Of a stretch of DNA of 64,000 bases, positions 53,567-64,000 are shown piece by piece. Source of the stretch: Prostheceraeus crozeri (lineage: Eukaryota > Platyhelminthes > Polycladida > Euryleptidae); contig CAJQUW010005569.1 of assembly GCA_907163375.1 (NCBI GenBank), positions 310,001-374,000 on the forward strand. The letters run 5' to 3'. The position numbers and the translations under genes were made by a program. The first letter of the stretch is position 1; each line of letters starts with the position of its first letter. Under the pieces are notes generated by a model. The model did not search any database, had not been told where the DNA came from, and saw only the letters and a list, made by a program, of their open reading frames with translations.

Positions 53567-53612
53567 TTTTATCGTGGGGGGAGGGGGGGAGGGGTCCCGG
53601 GCGGGGGGAGGG
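53533..53612. other. Poly-T/poly-G burst within the array
   Basis: A T-run of more than 30 followed by G-rich text interrupts a unit right after AAATGCGGATT. It has the same character as the burst at 52441 and is a probable artefact. Confidence 0.6.
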
Positions 53613-54005
53613 TCCTCATAGCCACGCCCACAGCCCATCCGTACCACTTGTGAAAATCGCGTGTGCCACTCGAATCAACACACCGAATACACTTATTGGG
53701 AGTGTGCCAGCTTGTGCCACCCCTCAGACAGCCCCAACTCTGCGTAGAATCCGCACAAATGCGGATTTTCCTCCTCAGCCACGCCCACAGCCCATCCGTA
53801 CCACTTGTGAAAATCGCGTGTGCCACTCGAATCAACACACCGAATACACTTATTGGGAGTGTGCCAGATTGTGCCACCCCTCAGACAGCCCCAACTCTGC
53901 GTAGAATCCGCACAAATGCGGATTTTCCTCCTCCGCAGCCACGCCCACAGCCCATCCGTACCACTTGTGAAAATCGCGTGTGCCACTCGAATCAACACAC
54001 CGAAT

Positions 54006-57000
54006 GCCAGAAATTCTGAATCCACCAGAAGTGTCAATGGTTTTGCAAGAAATTGTAGTAGTTGTATATTACATGGCAATGGTTGAAAATTGGATATATT
54101 TCATTCACGTGGTCATTATGTTATTTTTATCCTGCAAAAACATGCAACAAACTTGGTGTCATTGGATAGAGAATTGTTCACTCTATCAGGAAATATCAAC
54201 GCTTTTACAGAAAATGCTGACACAATGTCGGAAACTACAGATTGATGTATTTTGTGCGAAGATGTTTCTGTCACAAATTCCTTCTAAATTTATGTTAGAT
54301 CTTGTTTGAACACTGCACACATTTCTAAACGTACCAGCTGGACGTGGAATTTTGTGGTCTGCCGCTATTAAACGACGCTATCATCCTATATCTACGCACA
54401 CGGCATGTGTCAAGGCAGCAGGGAAAGTAAGTAGCTTTTAATTCATTGCAATGAATGTTTGTTTAGTCTTATTGCAGGGAGTTAGATCATGGAAAGTGGC
54501 TTGCAGACTGATGGACGGAGCTTATGATTGCTTGGCTTAGTTAGGAACAACCCTATATAGATAACTAAAAGAATAGAAGGGGAGTGCTATGTGTAGGGCA
54601 CTGTGTATATACAGCAGATGAATAATGAACAATGAATAAGCAGATGTTGGTGGAATGGCTATGGCTACTGCAGGTTGAGTCGGCAAATATTTGGTCTCGC
54701 ATCTATTTACACCGGCTATCTGGTGCATACAAATCTTACATTTTTGTTGTCGTGTGTAGCTGCTCAGAAATGTTCTGGACTCAAAAATCCCTCAAATGAA
54801 ATAAAATGTGTGTCTTGATTTGTTTATTTGTCTTGCTTCACCTTTCTTGCGTCCTGCTTTGCATCCTACAGGCACGCGTGAACAGGGGACTAGGAAGGCT
54901 CAGCCCGCCTAATCTTCAGCCAGACACATTGGATCTCGGACTTTTGATTGCACATGAATGATATAGAACTCACATATAAGATGAGTTGGCAGCGGATGCC
55001 AATGCAAATATTGCTTGCACTTATCATGGAATTACCTTTTGGAGTGTTCAGATTGTCATGATTCCATCAAATTTTAGGAAATCCAATCCACATGTCAGAC
55101 TCTTTTTGCATGCATCAGATATTGTGATCGATTTCTACCATCCATGACAACTAGTTTCATTACATTCTAAAACATCTCCACGGACAACTTCGCAAGCCAG
55201 GCGTCGACCAGAGGAAATTCGACTTTGTGCCTCGAAACAACCCTCAGATACATGGCTACTAAGACAGAGATTCGAACAATCAGGCGTGCGAATTTTGAGT
55301 TTGTGAGTTGTGATTTTGGGTGGGTTGGTTTGTTTGGGTTATGCGGGGTGGTTTGTTGGGTGTATTGGTGAATGATTTTTATTGTTTGAGTTTGGTTTGT
55401 GGTGGTGTTGATTATTAAGTGTTTTGTGTGTGTTAGTGTGCGATTGTGGTTACTGTTTTATGAGGAATTTTGTTATTGGTGTGTCTTTTGTTATTGGTGT
55501 TTGTATTGTTTTGTTGGATTGCGAATTTTATTATTAGTGTGTATGGGGTTTTCATTATGATATTAATTTGGTTTATGGATGGGTCTGTTTTTGAATGTAT
55601 GATGATTGTAGCAATCCTCGAAGCCTAGTTCGTCAATACAAGAGGCTTCGGTTCTCTTTTGAAATAATATCTCCTGGGATGAATTTCAGCGATGGAGCTG
55701 CGATTATGTTAAACACTTCTAAAATCATTCTTTACATTTGGAATGTCTAGGAAATCGGTGATAAGTAAACAGTTGTAGCATGATGGTGTGTATCAGTGAT
55801 GAAACTGGTTCAAAGGTACCATTCGGTGACCCGCTCAATGACTCGGGTTCTTATGCTTTTGTAGTCATAGAGCAAACTTGTAGCTCAATTGTGGTCGAAG
55901 TGAATAATCCGTTAGCCTATACTAAGTCTATCACTGGCGACTGGAAATGCAATTAGTCATTGTTCAATGGCGAAAGACAAGTAAGGATTCAGTGCAAGTC
56001 GCTTGTTGCTGTCGCCTGGATTATCACTAGCCGACACAGCTCTGAAAGAGGCGCCATGAGGCTATGATGTAAATTCACTGATAATTTTTCAGGAAATAAG
56101 TAACCATTAAGGGAATGATTTTTTAAAATTGAAATATTACAGATGCAGCTCTTATTTGCTGTATCACAGGAATTCTATGCGCATGTGATCGAGTTTGACG
56201 ATTCGCGCTATCAGTATTTAAAAATTTTTCGCGGTTGCGCGGTACGGTAGTGGCGAAAAATGAAGGTGAGGAACAATTCGAAAGCACTTCCGCAAATTTT
56301 GGAAAGTTGAATTTTATGTGCAACTTATTACTTAGAGTTTAATTGCTTCAGTACCAGTAGAGCAATCTGATTTCATTCAGATGCTATACATATAAAAATC
56401 TGACTGAGTCTTATTAATATGTTTGCATGTTTTTCAGGAAATTTTTTTTAAAAGTATGATGCTAAAGGCCAACTTCGATACAAAGTCACATCATTGGTCG
56501 TCTAGCCTGCTAGCAATTTACGACAATCATTTGAAAAAATTCGCAAAAGTGTGGCAATTTTGATATCAAAAGACTGACTACATGCATGTTCAAAATTGTA
56601 ATTCTTTTGTATGTTTAGGTCCATTTTTCGCTTATATAATTTAAATGTATTTAGTCCCATTTTTTCGATGGGGCTGTGTCAGAGGATTTTGGCTCGATGT
56701 GGCCTGATCTGTAATATTAGTTTGTGCGTGACATGTTCAAATTAATTTCACTTCCCCTGAACGAACTGCGTTTGCTCGTGATAGGCATTGCAAATTGTCA
56801 CAAAAAAAAAATAGCCACAAAAATAATTAATGACAGTATCAGTAGCTAAGTAGTTAATTGTAAAACGCCTTCAATTTCAGGCAAATGACATGATATACAA
56901 TGATAATGACCTTTATACATACTTATATATTACAAAATAAATTCCGGAGAAGCATGGCATAATAACATGTAAGTGCAGATGCTTTATGCCAATTGTGATC

Positions 57001-57122
57001 GTTGCTATAAACTTACATGCGCAATTAAAGATTGGATATAAGTGAGCATGTTTGATATGCATATGTCATATTGAGTGCTTGATGCATAGGCCCTATGTCA
57101 ATTTGACGTTTTTTGCATGAAC
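54006..57122. other. Unique intergenic DNA with a G/T-only-like stretch
   Basis: No gene is supported. 55310-55570 is almost free of C and rich in GGTTTG/TGGGTTG-type words on the plus strand. Small frames at 53980-54309 and 54537-54728 have no motif. Confidence 0.4.
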
Positions 57123-58221
57123 TATCTTCAACTTCATCAATAATAATTTTAGTGCAGTTCATCGGTCTCATTTGATAGTGATATTTTATCTCTTTACATT
57201 TTTATAGAGAGCTTTAGTTGCCTCACACTTGCTTTGCTGCCATTGTTTGAAACGCAACTTTCTTATCTTTGTCAGCGCTTTCCACTTCCCGAATTCCACC
57301 ATCAGGTCTCTTATGCCTGCCCAGCCTTTGCTGCGATCCCCCCCACCCACCACACTCTTTTTCAGCACTGTGTATCCAAGCTGTCTTCATCCTGTTCCAC
57401 TCCATGTCAAATGTATTTTGGTCTGCAATATGTCCTTCATGGTTCATAACATCCTCGTTAAAGTGCATGGTTAAAGTGCAACTCCACAATGAACTCAGAA
57501 TGCCAACGCATGAAAATGTACCATATATTTACATCGTGCTGAAAACGAAAGATAAAACGTGTAGAAGGCTATTCCTTTTATTATCTAGTTTGATCACTGC
57601 ATGATGACGATTGACGCTGTTGGAGATTCGAGCGCAACATTTTTTGCTTCTGAAATATAAAAGATTAATTGGATTGAATGATAAATTGATTATATTATTT
57701 ATTTATTTCGCGTTTCCATGATTGCATGTATTCATTGACTAAGGAGACATCAAAACCTTGCTCTATAATTCATCCAGGGTAGTTTGATTGATTTGTTTAA
57801 GTATCTGGATATGTATTATAAATGGCTGCTGGGATGATTTTCATCATCGTATGAGAATGTATGAATTCTTGATCAAATATCAGCATACCGATGGTGAGAA
57901 ACCAAGGAAATCGTTTTTTGCACGCATAAATTCTTGTGAATAACGGATTAGCAATAAAATTACTATTCAGACGAATTTATGCGTCGGAATAACCGCGCCA
58001 CAGTGGCCTGGTAAGGAGCAGGAATCTGAGACAAAACTATTTACAACCCATGAATGCGCCAATGGATAAGGAACGTGATCATTTTCATTTTCTATGTAGG
58101 ACACAGTCAACAATGACCCAATTTTCTTTCACACAAAATACGTGATCTATCTAGACGTGTTTACTCGCTTCTGCTCGTGAATATCATAGTGAATGTCGAT
58201 TGTGATTTGTGGATCTGACTG
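57123..58221. repeat. Left arm of ~1.1-kb inverted repeat
   Basis: Reverse complement of 61279-62385 over its whole length, with small indels. The arm contains a minus-strand LINE-like inter-domain fragment at ~57180-57490 (MEWNRMKTAWIHSAEKECGG, KALYKNVKR). The arm ends exactly where the tandem-core element starts (GATCTGACTG then ACGTGTG). Confidence 0.85.
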
Positions 58222-59944
58222 ACGTGTGTGAAGTTAGCCGTACCAATATCCGTACCACATCGAAAATCTCGTGTGCCACTCTCAAAAACAGCATTTACAC
58301 ATAATTTTAGAGTGTGCCAGCTTGTGCCACCAGTAATTTTTCAAAATAATGCAGCAGTTTGCGAGAAATCGTCCATCAAAACTTCGAGGTGGTACGGATG
58401 TGAAGTTAGCCGTACCAATTTACAGAAAAAATCTTAAATCGCATCTTTATGAATTTTCAACCACATGGACGTCTAAAATAACACGTCTAAAACATGTGCC
58501 ACCCACTACTTTGTCAAAATTCACAAATACTTACTGAGAAAATGGGACAAAATGACCTCAAAGTGGTACGGATGTGAAGTTAGCCGTACCACTTGTGAAA
58601 ATCGCGTGTGCCACTCGAATCAACACACCGAATACACTTATTGCACATTTTTTCTATTTTTTAGGAGTTGTGCCAGCCTGTGCCACCCCTCAGACAGCCC
58701 CAACTCTGCGTAGAATCCGCACAAATGCGGATTTTCCTCCTCCGCAGCCACCCACAGCCCATCCGTACCACTTGTGAAAATCGCGTGTGCCACTCGAATC
58801 AACACACCGAATACACTTATTGGGAGTGTGCCAGCTTGTGCCACCCCTCAGACAGCCCCAACTCTGCGTAGAATCCGCACAAATGCGGATTTTCCTCCTC
58901 ATAGCCACGCCCACAGCCCATCCGTACCACTTGTGAAAATCGCGTGTGCCACTCGAATCAACACACCGAATACACTTATTGGGAGTGTGCCAGCTTGTGC
59001 CACCCCTCAGACAGCGCCAACTCTGCGTAGAATCCGCACAAATGCGGTTTTTCCTCCCCATAGCCACGCCCACAGCCCATCCGTACCACTTGTGAAAATC
59101 GCGTGTGCCACTCGAATCAACACACCGAATACACTTATTGGGAGTGTGCCTGCTTGTGCCACCCCTCAGACAGCCCCAACTCTGCGTAGAATCCGCACAA
59201 ATGCGGATTTTCGTCCTCAGCCACGCCCACAGCCCATCCGTACCACTTGTGAAAATCGCGTGTGCCACTCGAATCAACACACCGAATACACTTATTGGGA
59301 GTGTGCCAGCTTGTGCCACCCCTCAGACAGCCCCAACTCTGCGTAGAATCCGCACAAATGCGGATTTTCGTCCTCAGCCACGCCGACAGCCCATCCGTAC
59401 CACTTGTGAAAATCGCGTTTGCCACTCGAATCAACACACCGAATACACTTATTGGGAGTGTGCCAGCTTGTGCCACCCCTCAGACAGCCCCAACTCTGCG
59501 AGAATCCGGGGAAGGGGGGGCCACAAATGCGGATTTTCCTCCGCAGCCACGCCCACACCCCATCCGTACAGCACCACACGCCCCCATCGGACACTTGTGA
59601 AATCGGTGTGCCACTCGAATCAACACACCGAATACACTTATTGGGAATGTGCCAGCTTGTGCCACCCCTCAGACAGCCCCAACTCTGCGTAGAATCCGCA
59701 CAAATGCGGATTTTCCTCCTCAGCCACGCCCACAGCCCATCCGTACCACTTGTGAAAATCGCGTGTGCCACTCGAATCAACACACCGAATACACTTATTG
59801 GGAGTGTGCCAGCTTGTGCCACCCCTCAGACAGCCCAATCTGCGTAGAATTTTATAGAATATATTAAAATTTATATTTTTTTTCGGTATATAATTCTACC
59901 CATACCCCCCGCACAAATGCGGATTTTCCTCCGCAGCCACGCCA
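58222..59944. mobile_element. Helitron-like (pearl/HINE-type) tandem-core element, copy 2
   Basis: Same ~360-base leader as copy 1, then about eight ~157-base units and a disturbed final unit with an AT-rich insertion near 59850-59905. In both copies the leader is preceded by CTG. Unit hairpins are intact. Overlapping open frames on both strands result from periodicity, not coding. Confidence 0.65.
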
Positions 59945-61278
59945 CAATCACAGCCGACGTACATGTAGCTACGCGTGAATGGAGCAGGAATAGATTGAGG
60001 AAGGAATTCTAGTTGGCATATGCACGAAATGATCTCGAGAGGAAAGAAGTTGCTGCTGAAATCAAGCGCGTCCTCTTACCTGCTATAATTGGCACATATG
60101 TATCTACATGTAGGTGTAGGCCTGCATGTACATGTAATTTGCATAACTTTGTTCCGTGACCGTCACAGTTTTTAAGGACATATTTAGACCTCTTCAGTGT
60201 CTTCCCTCCATGAAGTCCTAGCGCATTACATCCATCACTTACAATACAACTCATTACTAAAATTCATGTTTCAACTGCAATTGCGGCCTACTATAGCCAT
60301 GCCGCCTTCGTAGCATATTTCTAGCTGTCCTAATCTGTGGTCAAAACATTACTAACAATGCCTGTGGGGTAATATGAGCATGCTCTATCACCTATGCAAA
60401 CTTACCTGACACATGCAACTACCATCCCCACTATGACATGCGTGGGGGGGCCCCCCATGAAATATAGAAGTTATCATTGTGAAAACTTTAACTCTTTCTT
60501 AAGACACGTAGCCACACGAAACCCTACCCTAAGGCAAAACTTATACTCGTCTCTGATCCTCTACTCACCTGCAATCCAGATCTGAAGCCCTTATCCCTGG
60601 AAACTAGCCCGTTCGCCAAACCTTACCATTAACCCTAACACTAGCCAACTGCATATTCAAACACAAATATTAACTGCTATTGGATTTCCACTTCCCATGC
60701 CTTGCCCATCCTCGCCTACTACCTTCCATACACTTAACAAATTATAACAGGCCAGGTCCTTAGCTTCACATTTTATTCGTATAGAAATTCACAACACTGA
60801 CAAGTTTCAAAAACAGACTAGTTTTCACATGAAAGATACAATTTTAACCAAAACCAAAAGATCCAACTTTACCAAAACATATGTCAACAAAGTCGTGACA
60901 CTGTCCCAGTCTACATACACTATCATACACAGGTAATATATCAACAATTCACCCCAAAAATGCCACATCATGCTGAAACTCGTTCTTCGCAACGAGTTAC
61001 ACTAATTTCCACTATATTGAAGATTTCAGGACACTGAAGTGAAACAGAAGAAAAGTGCACTTCATTTTCCAGCTCATCAATCCACAATCTTCTGCTCATA
61101 TGAACAGCTTTGAAATTTGATTCATTGCATCTGACCAACACGCACAAGACACATACGTTAACGGTTTCTGAAAATGCCTTTGGGTTAGCGTAGACGACCT
61201 GTATGAAGAAAAAAGGAATAATATTTACAAGATGTTAACTGTTTACTTTCAACAGTAGAATTAGGGACTGACTGTCAC
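59945..61278. other. Unique spacer inside the inverted repeat
   Basis: About 1.3 kb. 60300-60800 is C/A-rich on the plus strand. No gene or RNA is recognised. Confidence 0.4.
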
Positions 61279-62385
61279 AGTCAGATCCACAAATCACATT
61301 CGAACATTGACTATGATATTCACGAGCAGAAGCAAGTAACACGTCTAGCTAGATCACCCGTATTTTCTGCGAAATAAAATTGGGTCATTGTTGACTGTGT
61401 CTTACATAGAAAATGAAAATGATCACGTTCCATGATTCCATTGGCGCATTCATGGGTTGTAAATAGTTTTGTCTCAGATTCCTGCTCCTTACCAGGCCAC
61501 TGTGGCGCGGTTTATTAATTTTTTCCGACGCAAAAATTCGTCTGAATAGTAATTTTATTGCTAATCCGTTTATTCGCAAGAATTTATGCGTGAAAAAAAA
61601 ACGATTTTCCTTGGTTTCTCACCATCGGTATGCTGATATTTGATCAAGAATTCATACAGTTCTCATACGATGATGGCAAAATCATCCCAGCAGCCATTTA
61701 TAATACACATCCAGATACTTAAACAAATCAATCAAAACTACCCTGGTGATGAATTATAGAGCAAGGTTTTGATGTCTCCTTAGTCAATGAATACATGCAA
61801 ATCATGGAAACGCGAAATAAATATATAATATAATCAATTTATCAATTCATCCAATTAATCTTTTATAATTTCAGAGATGAAGCAAAAAAATGTTGCGCTC
61901 GAATCTCCAACAGCGTTTCAATCGTCATCATGTCAGTGATCAAACTAGATAATACAAGGAATAGCCTTCTAGACGTTTTATCTTTCGTTTTCAGCACGAT
62001 GCAAACATATGGCACATTGTCATGCGTTGGCATTCTGAGTTCATTGTGGAGTTGCACTTTAACGAGGATGTTATGAACCATGAAGGACATATTGCAGACC
62101 AAAATACATTTTGACTTGGAGTGGAACAGGATGAAGACAGCTTGGATACACAGTGCTGAAAAAGAGTGTGGTCGCAGCAAAGGCTGGGCAGGCATAAGAG
62201 ACCTGATGGTGGAATTCGGAAGTGGAAAGCGCTGACAAAGAAAAAGACGTTGCGTTTTCAAACAATGACAGCAAAGCAAGTGTGAGGCAACTAAAGCTCT
62301 CTATAAAAATGTAAAGAGATAAAATATCACTATCAAATGAGACCGATGAACTGCACTAAAATTATTATTGATGAAGTTGAAGATA
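61279..62385. repeat. Right arm of ~1.1-kb inverted repeat
   Basis: Reverse complement of the left arm. It carries the same LINE-like fragment on the plus strand (~62050-62330: FNEDVMNHEGHIADQNTF) and the TTCTCATACGATGATG piece that also occurs near 19886. Confidence 0.85.
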
Positions 62386-63360
62386 CAGATTGTTTCATAA
62401 AAAATGGATCACCCTTAAACATCGCCTTAACTTCAACTTTGTCTAACTCCGCCAAACTTGAACGAATTTCTCTGAAATTCGGAAGATATGTCAGTTGTGC
62501 TTACTAATATCATTGTTAGAAATTTCAAGCATGAATATTGAGTTGTTTTCCTGTTATAGATAAAAAAGTAGTAGATAATTTGATCTTCATTTCTCAATGT
62601 TACACAAAATCATACCTCACTCTTATAAAATTACATTTGTTTCGTTTGTTATGTAATATGTTGTTCTACAAGCCAAAAGCTATCAAGCAAAACAAAAATA
62701 AAGAAAATCGGTCAATCAGAGCCAGTATAGCACCATTATTCATCAAACGAATAAATGTACCTGTCTACATTTTGTGATAAACTGGACTATCATTTTCCAT
62801 AGCTTCCTGACTTCGTTGCGAGTGGGTTGTTTGGCAAGCACTCCTGATTGCTTTCAGCTAGAAATCTATCTCTTACCGGTTGAAAACAATTAAAAAAGCA
62901 CAAGCATGTACAATAACGAGATCGCATTCACCAAAGGCAAAGGGTCAAGAGTGTCAGGGTTTTCTTTGCGAGCTTACAAGCAAGCGACTAAAATGTCCCT
63001 TACACAAATTGTGGCATCGATGGCATAATGATGATTTTCGACTCTGTCGTAAGAGGTCTCTCTCTTGGCCGTCCATGCTATAAATCATCCAAAACGTAGA
63101 GACCGCCTAATTTTTGAGATTTGTTAAAGGGTTGATCAAACGTCCTCTCGTTAACTGAGGATGGCTGCACTATACTTCTCAATACTCGTCTATTTCTAAG
63201 TCCACTATCGTAGAAGAACTTCACATTACAGCAAGGAACCATGAATTCTGAACGTCCATGTGAATGTTTTACGAAAAGTATGAAACATTGGCCAAATGAC
63301 AGAATCAAACTTTGGTGATCCATCGACTTGGTTATTTATGGAATGATAATGGCTTACGTG
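62386..63360. other. Unique DNA, no gene called
   Basis: Frames at 62538-62777, 62880-63083 and 63078-63323 (minus) have no recognisable motif. Confidence 0.35.
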
Positions 63361-63510
63361 TCACAGGAGGGTGAAGTGTTTAAGTAGATCGTAGGGATAG
63401 TTAGTAAATAAAGTAGTAGTGAGTAGATTTAAGAATTAGAGTTAGTGTTTTGGTAGTAGGAGTAGGTAAGTTATTAGTAGGTGGTAATGGGGTAGGACGT
63501 AGTATATAGT

Positions 63511-63542
<32 letters not shown>

Positions 63543-63625
63543 GTTTTTTTTTTTTTTTTTTTTTTTTATAAAATTTTTTTTTTTATATCGTTTTTTTTTT
63601 TTTTAAAGAGTTTTTTTTTTTTTTT

Positions 63626-63667
<42 letters not shown>

Positions 63668-64000
63668 CTTTTAAGTAAGTGTTGTTATTTAATATAGTAG
63701 TATAGCAAAGTATAGTTAGAAATATTTAAATTAGATGAAAAGTTAAAGTAGTAGTAGTAGTAGGATAAGTGTAGATAGTTGAAGTAAGTATAAGAGTAGA
63801 GGTGGTTTAGTAATGAGCTGAGAAGTGAGCTTATTTAAAAAATTAGTTATATAAAAAGTTGTTGAGAGAAGTATAGATTAGTAGTAGATGAAGTACAGTG
63901 GCAGTAGTAGTATAGTTAGTCGTGAGTAGACAAGAAGAGTAATTATAAGTAGGGTTAGTTATAAATCTTTAGTGAGATTATAAGTAAGTAGTTTAAAAAA
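63361..64000. other. C-poor low-complexity tail (TAG-rich and poly-T)
   Basis: From ~63360 the plus strand almost loses C, consisting of GTAGTAG-like words and poly-T runs of 15-40 (63513-63667). The abrupt change of composition suggests low-quality or artefactual sequence, or a low-complexity satellite. Confidence 0.5.

Larger units (their letters stand above)
50994..54005. mobile_element. Helitron-like (pearl/HINE-type) tandem-core element, copy 1
   Basis: A ~360-base leader starts ACGTGTGTGAAGTTAGCCGT and is followed by about 15 tandem units of ~157 bases. Each unit has TACCACTTGTGAAAATCGCG, ACACACCGAATACACTTATT and a perfect hairpin AATCCGCA-CAAA-TGCGGATT. A leader plus tandem core of ~150-160 bases is the known layout of pearl/CvA elements of bivalves and of Helitron-related INE elements. 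No ORF is real here. Units vary by small indels, and two low-complexity bursts interrupt the array. Confidence 0.65.

Noticed and set aside
51349-54005. CRISPR-like array
   Set aside because: Whole units repeat without unique spacers, and the context is animal transposon DNA. This is a tandem satellite core.
51121-54086. Many overlapping 80-200-residue ORFs on both strands
   Set aside because: They are by-products of the ~157-base tandem unit being open in several frames. They repeat the same peptide and change frame with unit indels.
54320-54440. Exon-like frame followed by AAAGTAAGT
   Set aside because: A short protein-like stretch next to a donor-like site, but no homologous motif or partner exon is visible, so a host gene cannot be supported.
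58690-59867. ORFs up to 209 residues in the second array
   Set aside because: Same periodic artefact as in the first array. No unit-independent start or stop signals.

Overview
The window is eukaryotic, transposon-rich intergenic DNA with no host gene that I can recognise. Spliceosomal GT..AG signals, AATAAA sites, TATA boxes, LINEs and Polintons (Mavericks) all point to an animal. The mix of a Polinton, CR1/L2-like and RTE-like LINEs, a Helitron-like tandem-core repeat and AT-rich spacers fits a marine invertebrate, perhaps an echinoderm such as a sea urchin. That last step is inference.

Layout. 1-18066 is the right part of a large Polinton (A), whose left end lies outside the window. In order it carries a packaging ATPase tail, a conserved Polinton protein, a small Cys-rich ORF, a DDE integrase with chromodomain, a basic core-like protein, a jelly-roll capsid protein, an adenain-like protease, a minus-strand block with a TBP-like gene and two PC4-like genes, two paralogous 'WEVG' structural-type proteins, a minus-strand protein-primed DNA polymerase B (broken), a small acidic protein, a zinc-finger/coiled-coil pair and a terminal repeat. 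18067-31985 is old, mostly unique DNA with a 188-bp tandem duplication, a ~760-bp fold-back, a possible P-element-like remnant and a decayed CR1/L2-like LINE (27420-30010). 31992-46662 is a second, closely related Polinton (B), bounded by an exact 6-bp target duplication. Its two ends are copies of the same gene-bearing end, so it looks like a snap-back or defective-interfering type form that was inserted as a unit. 46669-50993 holds two copies of a ~1.75-kb block with the 3' end of an RTE-like LINE, separated by a second LINE tail. 50994-54005 and 58222-59944 are two copies of a leader plus ~157-bp tandem-core repeat (pearl/HINE-like). The second copy sits between ~1.1-kb inverted repeats (57123-58221 and 61279-62385). 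62386-64000 is unique DNA running into low-complexity sequence that is probably artefactual.

How the Polinton genes fit together: polymerase B for replication, integrase for insertion, and ATPase, protease, capsid and core-like proteins for a virion. The most unusual part is the TBP-like plus PC4-like cassette, which suggests that this lineage carried its own transcription-initiation factors. The RING domain joined to an adenovirus pX-like tail is also notable. Both Polintons are treated here as fossils. They differ by only a few changes per hundred bases by eye, so they are young, and both carry several breaks.
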